Positions 8,129 to 19,115 of a stretch of 50,259 bases of DNA are shown in pieces. Numbering within the stretch: the first letter of the stretch is position 1; the number at the start of each line of letters is the position of its first letter. The notes under the pieces are model-generated. The model searched no databases, was not told the DNA's origin, and saw only the letters and a list, made by a program, of their open reading frames with translations. The translations under genes were made by a program, and so were the position numbers. The DNA lies in NCBI GenBank assembly GCA_039794245.1, contig JBDIVS010000022.1:1-50259 (forward strand), given 5' to 3'. The stretch comes from DAITQM01 sp039794245. Lineage in GTDB: Bacteria > Pseudomonadota > Gammaproteobacteria > Xanthomonadales > Wenzhouxiangellaceae.

Positions 8129-9115
8129 CAGGCGGTGGACGGTGTTCATCAGCCAGTCTTCGAAAGACGGCGGCAGGACGGTTTCCAGCGGCACCTGCCA
8201 GGCGTCGTGGGCTGCGCCGGGCGGCCACTTCACCGCGTCCTTGGCGGTCATCAATACCGGCATTTCGGGATCGAGCCGGGCGAGGTCGGCGGCGGTGAAA
8301 AAATGGTGGTCGGGATGAGCGTGGCGGTGGACGATCAGGCCGAGGGCCAGCAGGCGGTTGAAGAAAGAATCGGGATCGGCGATCGCGGCCAGCGCCTGGA
8401 CCGGCATCCCCTGCCAATCGGTGAGCGGCCGCCGCACACCATCGGCGAGGCGGATCGCGGTGGCGATCTCGAGTTTCATCACCGCGCCGAGCGGCAACCC
8501 CGGCGCCTGGCAGCCCTTGTACACGACCCGGTCGCACTCGGCGAGGCGCTCCGGCGGCTCGCGCAGCGGCCCGGCAGGCAGCAGGCGGCCGTTGCCGAGC
8601 CCGCGCTCGCCGTCGATCAGGCAAATTTCGATATCGCGCCGCAGAGCCCGGTGCTGCAAACCATCGTCGGCGAGCACCACCTGGACCGGCGAGCTGGCGC
8701 GTAATCCGCGCAATGCCGCGGCCCGCGCCCGGCCGGCCCAAACCGGCCCGGGACACTGCCGCGCCAGCAGCACGCTTTCATCTCCTTCCCGCCGCGGGTC
8801 GGCGCCCGGATCGACGCGCCGGGCGCGATGCCTGCTCCCGCCATAGCCACTGGCGATCACTCCGACCGGGACGTTCTGGGCGGCGAAAAAGCGCGCCAGG
8901 TGCAGAACCAGCGGCGTTTTGCCGCTGCCGCCGGCCGTCAGATTGCCGATCACGATCACCGCGGCACCCGGCGCCGAGCGCGGAGCACGGCGCCCGCGGC
9001 CGGCGGGCAAGCGATGCCACAGGTGGTGGAACCACTCCAGCACCGCCAACCAGAACGGAACCGGTTCGCCGTGATACCAGATCCCGTGCAGCCAAAGCGT
9101 CAGGCGCCGCCGCAT
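8069..9115 (-). CDS. lpxK: Tetraacyldisaccharide 4'-kinase
   Basis: LpxK phosphorylates the 4' position of the lipid A disaccharide at the inner face of the inner membrane. The 348-residue product has an N-terminal amphipathic segment (MRRRLTLWLHGIWY), the P-loop GNLTAGGSGKT (residues 57-67), the SGYGG motif and the DDGLQHRALRRD motif with the catalytic acidic pair. After a normal C-terminal end near LMNTVHRLL, the last ~15 residues (ESGQSNRDSQQAHDPARS) are encoded by the neighbouring repeat block, so the native stop seems to have been replaced. The start overlaps the end of msbA by 16 bases, the usual msbA-lpxK coupling. Activity is probably retained because all catalytic motifs are present. 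Confidence 0.95.
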   Translation of the reverse strand: MRRRLTLWLHGIWYHGEPVPFWLAVLEWFHHLWHRLPAGRGRRAPRSAPGAAVIVIGNLTAGGSGKTPLVLHLARFFAAQNVPVGVIASGYGGSRHRARRVDPGADPRREGDESVLLARQCPGPVWAGRARAAALRGLRASSPVQVVLADDGLQHRALRRDIEICLIDGERGLGNGRLLPAGPLREPPERLAECDRVVYKGCQAPGLPLGAVMKLEIATAIRLADGVRRPLTDWQGMPVQALAAIADPDSFFNRLLALGLIVHRHAHPDHHFFTAADLARLDPEMPVLMTAKDAVKWPPGAAHDAWQVPLETVLPPSFEDWLMNTVHRLLESGQSNRDSQQAHDPARS

Positions 9116-10881
9116 CCGATGGCCTCCGCCGCCCCGCCGCCCGGTCCACCGGCGGCGATGCCGTCATACAATGCCCGGTAGAGCCCGCGGCGGGCCAGCA
9201 GGCTGCGATGCGTGCCGCTTTCGGCGATCCGGCCGCGGTCGAGGACAACGATCCGGTCGGCGTGTTCGACCGTCGCCAGGCGGTGGGCGATGACCAGCGT
9301 CGTGCGGCCGGTGAGCAGGCGCTCGAGCGCCTCCTGGATCCAGATTTCGGATTCGCGGTCGAGCGCCGAGGTCGCCTCATCGAGAATCAGGAGCGGCGCA
9401 TCCTTGAGCAGGGCGCGGGCCAGCGCCAATCGCTGGCGCTCGCCGCCGGACAACAGATGGCCGCGGTCGCCGACCAGGGTATTTAGACCGTCCGGCAGGC
9501 GCGCGGCAAATTCCAGCACGTGGGCGGCGCGCGCCGCAGCTTCGATCGCCGCCGGCGAGGCGAAAGCCAATGCGCCATAAGCGATATTGCGGGCGATCGT
9601 ATCGTTGAACAGCACCACCTCCTGGCCGACATAGGCGATCTGTGAACGCAGGGCGGAAAGATCCCAGTCGCGCAGGTCGTGCCCGTCGAGCAGGATGCGG
9701 CCGGCGGTCGGGCCGTAGAACCGCGGCAGCAGCGCGGCGAGCGTCGTTTTGCCGCTTCCGGAACGGCCAACCAGGGCGGTGACGCGGCCGGCCTCCAAAG
9801 TCAGATCGATGTCTTCCAGAACCGCGCCGCGCGATCCCGGATAGGCAAACGTGACGTGTTCGAACACCACTTCGCCGCGGCACCCGGCCGGGCGGTATTC
9901 GCCGCCGGACGATTCGGGTTCGACGGCCAGAACCTGATAAACGCTTTCCGCCGCGGCGATGCCTTTTTGGATCGTCGCGTGAATCGTCGCCAGACGCTTC
10001 AGCGGCGGGATCACCGCCAGCATCGCCGCCAGCACCGAGACGAACGCTCCGGGGCTGACCTGGCCGGACCACGGCGACAACGTGGCGAGCCACAGGATCA
10101 GCACCAGCGCGGCGCCGGCGCACCATTGGATCACGGTCGAACTGATCAGTTGATTGACGATCAGGCGCAGATGCAGCCGCCGCGCCCCGTCGTTGGCCCG
10201 CGCGAAACGCGCCCGCTCGTCGCGCTTGCCGGCGTGGATCTTGACCACCTGCCAGCCGTTGACGGCTTCCTCGGTGACCTGTGTGACGTCACCCATCGCC
10301 TGCTGTATCCGGTGGCTGAGACGGCGGAAACGGTGACTGACGGCAAGCACGACAACGGCGACGACCGGTGCGACGAGCAGCACGGCGGTGGCCAGCAGTG
10401 GGCTGTGCAACAGCATCACCGTGATTAGCCCGGCGGCGGTCAGGCTGTCGCGGACCAGCGTGATCAGACCCTGTGTCGCGGCCTGCGCCACCTGGTCGGT
10501 GTTGTAGGTGATCCGGGAAATCAATTCGCCGGCGCTGTGGCGGTCATAAAAAGCCGCCGGCAATGCCAGGTAGTGGCCGAAAAGACGAGCCCGCAGGTCG
10601 CTGACCACCCGCCGCCCGACCCACTCGACGCCGTAAACACCGGCGAAATAACCGGCGCTGCGCAACACGATCAGGGCCAGAATGACGGCCGGCAGCCAGG
10701 GAACGGCCGGCGACGGGGCGGCGGCGAAACCCTGGTCGATCAACGGCTTGAGCAGCCAGATAAACCCCGATTGCGCCCCGGCGTCGACCAGCATGCCGGC
10801 GATTGCTAAAATCAGCATGGCGAAATGGCGGCGGACATCGGCCAGCAGGCGGCGGTACGCGGCGGCGCTGCCGGCGGTCAT
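9100..10881 (-). CDS. msbA: Lipid A export ATP-binding/permease protein
   Basis: MsbA is a homodimeric ABC half-transporter that flips core-lipid A across the inner membrane. The 593-residue protein has six transmembrane helices in its first ~320 residues and a C-terminal ATPase domain with Walker A GRSGSGKT (about residue 372), signature LSGGERQ, Walker B LLILDEATSALD and the switch histidine in IAHRL. The signature carries Glu where MsbA more often has Gln. The gene sits in the gammaproteobacterial order exbB-exbD-msbA-lpxK, overlapping exbD by four bases and lpxK by 16, so it is surely in one operon with them. Length is as expected (about 580-600 residues). Confidence 0.95.
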   Translation of the reverse strand: MTAGSAAAYRRLLADVRRHFAMLILAIAGMLVDAGAQSGFIWLLKPLIDQGFAAAPSPAVPWLPAVILALIVLRSAGYFAGVYGVEWVGRRVVSDLRARLFGHYLALPAAFYDRHSAGELISRITYNTDQVAQAATQGLITLVRDSLTAAGLITVMLLHSPLLATAVLLVAPVVAVVVLAVSHRFRRLSHRIQQAMGDVTQVTEEAVNGWQVVKIHAGKRDERARFARANDGARRLHLRLIVNQLISSTVIQWCAGAALVLILWLATLSPWSGQVSPGAFVSVLAAMLAVIPPLKRLATIHATIQKGIAAAESVYQVLAVEPESSGGEYRPAGCRGEVVFEHVTFAYPGSRGAVLEDIDLTLEAGRVTALVGRSGSGKTTLAALLPRFYGPTAGRILLDGHDLRDWDLSALRSQIAYVGQEVVLFNDTIARNIAYGALAFASPAAIEAAARAAHVLEFAARLPDGLNTLVGDRGHLLSGGERQRLALARALLKDAPLLILDEATSALDRESEIWIQEALERLLTGRTTLVIAHRLATVEHADRIVVLDRGRIAESGTHRSLLARRGLYRALYDGIAAGGPGGGAAEAIGCGGA

Positions 10882-11309
10882 TCCTCGTCCTCTTCCACCT
10901 GGTCGGTGGCGAAACTGATGCGGGCCAGACCGATCTCACCGGCGACGTCCATCGCCCGGATCACGTTCTGGTGCGCGGTGCGCGCCGCGGCGCGGATGAC
11001 CAGCGGCAGATCGCGCCGCTCGCCGACCTCCTGCAAGAGCGCGGCGCGCAACGTCACGCGCCGCGAGTTGGCCAGCGGGATGCCGTTGAGGTACATTGCG
11101 CCCCGCTCGTCGATCACCAGCTCGAGTTCGCGGTTCTGCTCCTCGTCGAGGCGCGCCGCGCTCGTCGATTTGGGCAACTGGACTTCGACCACCGCCTGGC
11201 GCTCGAAAGTCGTCGTGACCATAAAAAAAATCAACAGCAGAAAAACGACATCGATCAGCGGCGTCAGATTGACATCGGCGTCTTCGTCTTCGGGCTGACG
11301 AAATTGCAT
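10878..11309 (-). CDS. exbD: ExbD/TolR-family biopolymer transport protein
   Basis: This 143-residue protein has a short cytoplasmic N-terminus, a single transmembrane helix (about residues 17-33, LTPLIDVVFLLLIFFMV) holding the proton-pathway aspartate, and a periplasmic domain. It would form the proton-driven motor with ExbB that energises TonB (or Tol) at the outer membrane. It begins four bases after exbB ends and overlaps msbA by four bases. The C-terminus is unusually acidic (QVEEDEE). Placement ahead of msbA-lpxK is known in several gammaproteobacteria and does not by itself show a lipid A role. Confidence 0.9.
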   Translation of the reverse strand: MQFRQPEDEDADVNLTPLIDVVFLLLIFFMVTTTFERQAVVEVQLPKSTSAARLDEEQNRELELVIDERGAMYLNGIPLANSRRVTLRAALLQEVGERRDLPLVIRAAARTAHQNVIRAMDVAGEIGLARISFATDQVEEDEE

Positions 11310-11313
11310 GGGT

Positions 11314-11967
11314 TCAACCCCAGCGCAGATTATCGTTGACGCCGCTGCGCGATTCCAGGGTTTGTATCAGGGCCAGCGCCTGGGCTTCCATCTGCACGAT
11401 GTACGATGCCACCTTGCCGCGAAAATAGCGATAGAAAAAATACGCCGGGATGGCGACGGTCAAACCGGCGGCGGTGGTGATCATCGCCTCCGAGATGCCG
11501 CCGGCCAGTTCGTTGGCCTTGCCGACGCCGTGTATGGTGATCGCCGAGAACACCTTGATCATGCCGATCACGGTGCCGAGCAGGCCGAGCAGCGGCGACA
11601 CCCCGGCGAGCGTACCGAGCGTGATCAGGTGGCGGTCAAGCTCGTGCGCCACGTGCCGGCCGGTGTCCTCGACCGCTTCTTTGACCACTTCGCGGGCGCG
11701 GTGGCGATTTTCGAGCGCCGCGACCAGCACGCAGCCGAGCGGCGAGGCGCGGCGCAGGCGGGTGACGTGCTGATCGTCGAGCTCGTGCTGGTGCGCCCAG
11801 CGCTGGACGGTCTCGAACACGCCGCGTGGCAGCACCCGGTTGCGGCGCAGGGAAATGGCGCGTTCGATGACGATCGCCATGGTCAGAGCCGAACAAAGAA
11901 TGATCGGCACCATCAACCAACCGCCGGCGACGACGATATTCAGCATGCTTTGCCACACGATCGGCAC
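11314..11967 (-). CDS. exbB: MotA/TolQ/ExbB proton channel family protein
   Basis: The 217-residue protein has three predicted transmembrane helices: near residues 10-33 (AGGWLMVPIILCSALTMAI), about 110-135 (LITLGTLAGVSPLLGLLGTV) and about 155-175, with the conserved GLLGTVIGMI and ISEAMITTAAGLTVAIPA motifs of the proton channel. It partners the adjacent ExbD. The frame opens at a GTG (11967); an ATG seven codons in (11946, MLNIVVAGGW) better matches homologue N-termini, and neither start has an obvious ribosome binding site. This is the first gene of the run exbB-exbD-msbA-lpxK-kdsB-uvrC. Confidence 0.9.
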   Translation of the reverse strand: MPIVWQSMLNIVVAGGWLMVPIILCSALTMAIVIERAISLRRNRVLPRGVFETVQRWAHQHELDDQHVTRLRRASPLGCVLVAALENRHRAREVVKEAVEDTGRHVAHELDRHLITLGTLAGVSPLLGLLGTVIGMIKVFSAITIHGVGKANELAGGISEAMITTAAGLTVAIPAYFFYRYFRGKVASYIVQMEAQALALIQTLESRSGVNDNLRWG

Positions 11968-12094
11968 CCCGGAACAATGAAGACTGTAAAGGGCGAATCA
12001 TAACGGGGCGCGCCGCCAAGAGCAAAAGCGACAGGAAAAGGGAAACACCGGCGGCCCCCGGACGGGCGGTGGGTCAACCAGGGCGGCAGGCATT

Positions 12095-12121
12095 CCCCGC
12101 CGGTCTCAAGCCCCGGCGGGG
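12095..12121 (-). terminator. GC-rich hairpin downstream of csrA
   Basis: Nine-base perfect arms CCCCGCCGG (12095-12103) and CCGGCGGGG (12113-12121) enclose a nine-base loop, 29 bases past the csrA stop on the minus strand. There is no clear U-tract, so it is a hairpin that may terminate or stabilise the csrA transcript rather than a textbook intrinsic terminator. Confidence 0.45.
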
Positions 12122-12149
12122 ATGGGGTCGGGGCGGCGGGGGGAGAAAA

Positions 12150-12347
12150 TCAGGCGCTGTTGGCGAAGGCCTGCGCCTGTTCACGTTCGCGCTGGATGCG
12201 CTTGTAGATCTCCTCGCGGTGAACCTCGACATTTTTAGGAGCTTCGATACCGATCCGTACCTGGGCGCCTTTGACCGCCAGAACGGATACCACGATCTCC
12301 TCGTTGATGATCAGCTTCTCGCCTACCCTTCTCGTCAGTATTAACAT
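12150..12347 (-). CDS. csrA: Carbon storage regulator, RNA-binding protein
   Basis: CsrA/RsmA is a small dimeric RNA-binding regulator that blocks or stabilises target mRNAs by binding GGA sites. The 65-residue product begins MLILTRRVGEKL and contains the conserved core through VRIGIEAPKNVEVHREEIY, including the Arg and Leu residues used in RNA contact. The ATG at 12347 has a well-placed AGGAG eight bases upstream; an in-frame start 13 codons earlier is not needed. It lies 193 bases downstream of alaS on the same strand, the usual gammaproteobacterial location, and has a -10-like TATAAT of its own. Confidence 0.96.
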   Translation of the reverse strand: MLILTRRVGEKLIINEEIVVSVLAVKGAQVRIGIEAPKNVEVHREEIYKRIQREREQAQAFANSA

Positions 12348-12464
12348 TTGTCTTACTCCTGTGCGTCCTCGCGTTTGTTGTTGCATGAGGCGGTTGGCTC
12401 ACATAACCTTCCTGAATTCCTTGCCGCCCGCATCGAAAACCGGAAAGCGATGTCTTCGGGGCCA

Positions 12465-12470
12465 ATTATA
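12465..12470 (-). promoter_or_regulatory. Likely -10 box of the csrA promoter
   Basis: A perfect TATAAT on the minus strand lies 117 bases before the csrA start in the alaS-csrA gap. A -35 box is not convincing (TTTTGT at 12487-12492 is the best at 16 bases). It implies csrA can be transcribed apart from alaS, with a leader of about 110 nt. Confidence 0.45.
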
Positions 12471-12512
12471 GGGGATATCCCGGCCGACAAAATGTAAACA
12501 ATTGTCTCGCTG

Positions 12513-12540
12513 GGCTGTAGGCCATTGCCGCTTTGTGGTG

Positions 12541-12560
<20 letters not shown>
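12513..12560 (-). repeat. Inverted repeat spanning the alaS stop codon
   Basis: The arms GGCTGTAGGCC (12513-12523) and GGCCTACAAGCC (12549-12560) are complementary except for one bulged base, with a 25-base loop that contains the alaS stop codon (12541-12543). No U-run follows on the minus strand, so it may be a processing or attenuation hairpin between alaS and csrA. Confidence 0.45.
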
Positions 12561-15211
<2,651 letters not shown>

Positions 15212-15225
<14 letters not shown>

Positions 15226-15634
15226 CTGATCTGCATTCGTCGGCGGTGAAGCCGCGGCGTTCGAGCCAGCCGCGGCGGGCGGCCGGATCGGCCAGGCGGC
15301 AACGGGCCAGCGCCGCCCGGGCGGCCGTGCCCCAATCCGGCGCCAACTCGTCGAGCACCGCGGCGATGTCCGCCGCCGCCACGCCGCGCCGGCGCAATTC
15401 GTCCTTGATCTTCACCGGGCCGTAGCCGCGGCTCAGCCGTTCGGCGATGTAGGCCGCAGCGTACCGGCGATCCGATTGCCAGCCGCGCGCCGCGAATTCG
15501 TCAAGCGCCGCCTGGCACTCCGGCGCGGCGAAACCACGGGCGGCGAGCTTGGCCAGAAGTTCGCTGCGGCTGTGTTCGCGGCGGGCCAAAAGCCGGGCGA
15601 TGACTTTCTCTGGTGTCCGCTGGGCACCGTCCAT
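15212..15634 (-). CDS. recX: RecA regulatory protein RecX
   Basis: RecX binds RecA filaments and limits their extension and ATPase activity. The 140-residue product is all-helical with three RecX repeats: RLLARREHSRSELLAKL near the N-terminus, then ERLSRGYGPVKIKDELRRRG in the middle (20 residues) and a C-terminal repeat ending in RRGFTADECRSV. The gene begins six bases after recA ends and overlaps alaS by 14 bases, the classical recA-recX-alaS arrangement. Length fits the family (about 140-170 residues). Confidence 0.93.
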
Positions 15635-15640
15635 GGCGCA

Positions 15641-16681
15641 TCAATCGGTGCCGCCGGCCGGCTCGTCGTCAGCGGCGCTGCTGCGCGGCGGGCTGGCGAT
15701 CAGTTTCTCGCGCAGCTGGGCTTCGACTTCGGCGGCGATTTCCGGGTGGTCATTCAGAAACTGTCGGGCGTTCTCCTTGCCCTGGCCGATGCGGTCGTCG
15801 CCGTAGCTGTACCAGGCGCCCGATTTGCCGATCAGGCCGTGCTCGACACCGAGGTCGATGATCTCGCCGAGGCGCGAGATGCCCTCGCCGTACAGGATCT
15901 CGAACGTCGCCTGGCGGAACGGCGGCGCCATTTTGTTCTTGACCACCTTGACGCGGGTTTCGTTGCCGATCACCTCGTCGCCTTTCTTGATCGAACCGAT
16001 GCGCCGGATGTCAAGCCGGACCGAAGCGTAGAACTTGAGCGCATTGCCACCGGTCGTGGTTTCCGGGTTGCCGAACATCACACCGATTTTCATCCGGATC
16101 TGGTTGATGAACAGCACCAGGCAATTCGACCGTTTGATGTTGGCAGTCAGCTTGCGCAGTGCCTGCGACATCAAGCGCGCCTGCAACCCGACGTGCGAAT
16201 CGCCCATCTCGCCCTCGATTTCGGCTTTCGGGGTCAGGGCGGCGACGGAATCGACGACAACGATATCGACCGCCCCCGAGCGCACCAGCATGTCGGTGAT
16301 CTCCAGCGCCTGCTCGCCGGTGTCGGGCTGTGAGACGAGCAGGTCATCGACCTGGACACCGAGCTTTTCGGCGTAACCGGGGTCGAGCGCGTGTTCGGCA
16401 TCGACGAACGCCGCGGTGCCGCCGGCGCGCTGTGCCTCGGCCACCGCCTGCAGTGCGATCGTCGTCTTGCCACTCGATTCCGGACCGTAGATTTCCACCA
16501 CCCGGCCGCGCGGCAGGCCGCCGATGCCGAGCGCCACGTCGAGGCCGAGCGAGCCGGTCGGAATGACCTCGATATTGCGCACCGAGGTGCCGTCGCCCAT
16601 GCGCATGACCGCACCTTTGCCGAATTGCTTCTCGATCTGTCCGAGGGCGGCGCTCAGCGCCCGCTTGCGATTGTCATCCAC
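15641..16681 (-). CDS. recA: Recombinase A
   Basis: RecA catalyses homologous strand exchange and triggers LexA self-cleavage. The 346-residue protein has the Walker A GPESSGKT (residues 66-73), Walker B VVVDSVAAL, the L1 and L2 DNA-binding loops (the L2 region around GNPETTTGGNALKFYAS) and a short acidic C-terminus. It is the first gene of recA-recX-alaS. The upstream region has a -10-like GATAAT (minus strand, near 16717) but I see no canonical LexA site CTGT-N8-ACAG within 150 bases, so SOS control is not evident from sequence. Confidence 0.98.
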   Translation of the reverse strand: MDDNRKRALSAALGQIEKQFGKGAVMRMGDGTSVRNIEVIPTGSLGLDVALGIGGLPRGRVVEIYGPESSGKTTIALQAVAEAQRAGGTAAFVDAEHALDPGYAEKLGVQVDDLLVSQPDTGEQALEITDMLVRSGAVDIVVVDSVAALTPKAEIEGEMGDSHVGLQARLMSQALRKLTANIKRSNCLVLFINQIRMKIGVMFGNPETTTGGNALKFYASVRLDIRRIGSIKKGDEVIGNETRVKVVKNKMAPPFRQATFEILYGEGISRLGEIIDLGVEHGLIGKSGAWYSYGDDRIGQGKENARQFLNDHPEIAAEVEAQLREKLIASPPRSSAADDEPAGGTD

Positions 16682-17054
16682 GATATCGACTCCGAATGGA
16701 AAGCGGTATTGCGGCTATTATCCCACAGGCGATCCGCCGTGCCGCTCGGGGAAAGCCGTGCCCGCCTGTCAGGAAATACCGCGCCGTAGCGTAAGCCAAA
16801 CGGCACGGCACGCCCGATGCAGGTAACTTACGGCTGTCCGCAGCCCACAAAGGCCAGCGCCCGCAGGGCGATGAGGGAGACCGGGATACCTCGCCTCCCC
16901 GCGATGCATCGAGGGCGGCAGGGGATGGCCGGGAGGGGGCGATACAGCGGTCGCTCCCGCCACCCCCTACCGGTGATGCAACATGGGAGTGCGTGTTTTA
17001 TCCCGAACGATTCGGGTGACTGGCTTCAGGTGGCGGCACGCCCTGCCACATACG
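16682..17054. other. Intergenic region between recA and the FadL-like gene
   Basis: This 373-base gap holds the recA upstream region (right of 16682) and the 3' flank of the outer-membrane protein gene. I see a short perfect palindrome CGATGCATCG near 16901 and a hairpin at 17002-17016, but no supported gene, tRNA or insertion sequence. Short open frames here have no recognisable content. Confidence 0.5.
17002..17016 (-). terminator. Small hairpin after the FadL-like gene
   Basis: CCCGAA and TTCGGG arms with a three-base loop lie 39 bases past the stop of the outer-membrane protein gene (minus strand). The stem is followed by ATAAAA, not a U-run, so termination is only a possibility. Confidence 0.3.
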
Positions 17055-18215
17055 TCAATAACGCAGGCGCCACAGGAACTCGACTTCCAGGGATTTGTCG
17101 AGCTCGCTGCTGATCACGCCGAGCACATTGCCGCCGAAGGCGTATTCGGTCGGGGCGTAAGCCGTGTTCAACATCCATTCGCCGAAACGGCCAGCGTCGC
17201 CGGTCACGGCCAGCGTAAAACTGTTGCGGGCGAGGCTGTCCTGCAGTGCGCCGGCGAGCAACTCCGACGACGGCAGCGGCTGGGCCCGCGTCGCGTAAGT
17301 GAAATCGAGGGTCAATGACGAAACCGGCTGCCAGATCCAGCCGAACCGGTAGATGCTGCGGTCGCTCCACTCAAAAGCCGGGCTGTTAGAATCGCCGAGC
17401 AGCGAGAGGAACGAAGGCGGCAGCAGGCGGCTCGGGAAGGCGCTGATCTCGCTGTACATGACGCGCTGGACGTCGGCTTTCAGTTGAAAGCGCTCGGCCA
17501 GCGGGAAATTCATACCGACCGTCATCCGCGCCGGAATATCGAGATCCGAGGGCGCGGCGAAAACGCCGTTGAAACTGGCGAAGCCCTCCATGTCGATCCG
17601 CGACTGGAATTCGGCGCTCAGCCCGACCTTGCCGTACAAACGGGTCGCAAAGCCGAAGCGCAGGCCGGTGCCGTGCGACACCTCGTTGTACGGCGTGTGG
17701 AGCTGGCCGCTGTAGATCCGGTTGCGGCTCAGCATATCGGTCGTCTCAAAACCGAGGGTGGCGCTGCCGAATTGCTGGCGGGCGAGGACGACGGCGACGC
17801 TCATCGAAGTGGTTTCATCGAGACGGTGAGAGACGCCCGAGGAGAACAACTGGCGCTGCAGCGAGCGCTCGTGCAGGAACTGCCCGCCGTCTGTCCCCGA
17901 TCGGCCGTCGAGCAGCGTGTCGCCGCCCTGCTGATAACGGAATTCGAGGGTGGTGGCCTGCCCGGCGCCGGCCAGGCGCAGCAGTTCGGCGGCGAAATCG
18001 GGGAGAATGGCGCTTTCGGCGGCCTGCCAGAGCGTGCGCGGCACCGTCTGGACGCGGGCCCATTCGTACTGCCCCGGGGTCAGTTCCTGGGCGAGAAAAT
18101 CGCGCCACAGCCCCCATTCCGCAGCCGGGGCGGCGGAGCTCAGGCACAGCCAAACGCCGCCGGCTGCAACCAGCGCAACGCGGCGTACCAGGCCGGAACA
18201 GGAACGAATTTTCAT
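17055..18215 (-). CDS. Outer-membrane beta-barrel protein, FadL/OmpP1-like
   Basis: The 386-residue product has an N-terminal signal peptide (MKIRSC... ending in SSAAPA before AEWG), many alternating amphipathic strands, and a C-terminal beta-signal ending in aromatic residues (LEVEFLWRLRY). The segment LDIPARMTVGMNFPLAERF followed by LKADVQRVMYS resembles the conserved middle of FadL-family transporters of long-chain fatty acids and other hydrophobic compounds. The ATG at 18215 was chosen because AGGGGG precedes it and it begins the signal peptide; an upstream frame start at 18239 is weaker. It is divergent from thiD across only 48 bases. The family call is tentative; it could be another lipid-type porin. 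Confidence 0.6.
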   Translation of the reverse strand: MKIRSCSGLVRRVALVAAGGVWLCLSSAAPAAEWGLWRDFLAQELTPGQYEWARVQTVPRTLWQAAESAILPDFAAELLRLAGAGQATTLEFRYQQGGDTLLDGRSGTDGGQFLHERSLQRQLFSSGVSHRLDETTSMSVAVVLARQQFGSATLGFETTDMLSRNRIYSGQLHTPYNEVSHGTGLRFGFATRLYGKVGLSAEFQSRIDMEGFASFNGVFAAPSDLDIPARMTVGMNFPLAERFQLKADVQRVMYSEISAFPSRLLPPSFLSLLGDSNSPAFEWSDRSIYRFGWIWQPVSSLTLDFTYATRAQPLPSSELLAGALQDSLARNSFTLAVTGDAGRFGEWMLNTAYAPTEYAFGGNVLGVISSELDKSLEVEFLWRLRY

Positions 18216-18263
18216 AAACCCCCTGCGTACCCCATCCATTCAATATCCGTTAAGTCAGATACT

Positions 18264-19115
18264 ATGAGCAAGAAACCCAGCCAAGTCAAGACCCCGGCCG
18301 CAGCCGGTCCCCCGCCCCAGCGCCCGCCGGGCGCAGCGTTGACCGTTGCCGGCATGGACAGTTCGGGCGGCGCCGGGATCGCCGCCGATCTCAGGACTTT
18401 CCAGGCCCACGGCCTGCACGGTGCAGCGGCGGTCACGGCGCTGACCGCGCAGAACGCCGCCGGCGTCCAGGCCTGCCAGATGGTTCCGGCCGCCCTGGTC
18501 CGGGCCCAGATCCGTTCCGTCCTCGACGGCGTCGCACCGGCGGCGGTCAAGACCGGCATGCTCGGCAACCGCGCGATCGTCGATGCGGTTGCCGTCGAAC
18601 TCGGCACCGCGGGCTTGCCGCTGGTGGTCGATCCGGTCATCGTCGCGACCAGCGGCGCCCGCCTGCTCGCCCCGTCGGCGGTCGCGACATTGTGCCGGCG
18701 ACTGCTGCCGCTCGCCGCCGTCGTCACCCCGAACCTGCCAGAGCTCGCGGCGTTGAGCGGGCGGGCGGTATCCACCCCGGCGGCGCAACGCAGCGCCGCC
18801 CGTATCCTGCTCGATTACGGTTGCGGCGCGGTGCTGGTCAAAGGCGGGCACGGCCGCGGCCGGGTGATCTGCGATCGGCTGATCACTGCCGGTGGTGAAG
18901 AGTACGAGTTTTCGCATCCGCGGCTGGTCGGCCAGTTTCATGGAACCGGATGCACGCTCTCGGCTTACCTGTGTGCCGCGCTGGCGCGCGGCGCCGAGCT
19001 CGAAGCGGCAACCGCGGCGGCAATCGAAGCGCTGAGCGGTCTGCTGGCCGACGCCTGGCCGGTGCCGGCCGGGAAGCTGTATTACCTGCCACCCTGGCCG
19101 GCGCCGGGAGGGTGA
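18264..19115 (+). CDS. thiD: Hydroxymethylpyrimidine/phosphomethylpyrimidine kinase
   Basis: ThiD phosphorylates HMP and HMP-P to HMP-PP for thiamine synthesis. After a Pro/Ala-rich N-terminal tail of about 25 residues the enzyme shows TVAGMDSSGGAGIAADLRTF (the substrate-binding region), VKTGMLGN, VVDPVIVATSG, TPNLPELAAL and the anion-hole motif FHGTGCTLSAYL with the catalytic cysteine, typical of the ribokinase-like fold. The 283-residue length is slightly longer than usual because of the N-terminal tail; the ATG at 18264 lacks a strong ribosome binding site. No other thiamine gene is nearby. Confidence 0.93.
   Translation: MSKKPSQVKTPAAAGPPPQRPPGAALTVAGMDSSGGAGIAADLRTFQAHGLHGAAAVTALTAQNAAGVQACQMVPAALVRAQIRSVLDGVAPAAVKTGMLGNRAIVDAVAVELGTAGLPLVVDPVIVATSGARLLAPSAVATLCRRLLPLAAVVTPNLPELAALSGRAVSTPAAQRSAARILLDYGCGAVLVKGGHGRGRVICDRLITAGGEEYEFSHPRLVGQFHGTGCTLSAYLCAALARGAELEAATAAAIEALSGLLADAWPVPAGKLYYLPPWPAPGG

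Noticed and set aside
16769..16963. 64-codon minus-strand frame in the recA-FadL gap
   Set aside because: No ribosome binding site or family features; Pro/Arg-rich shadow composition.
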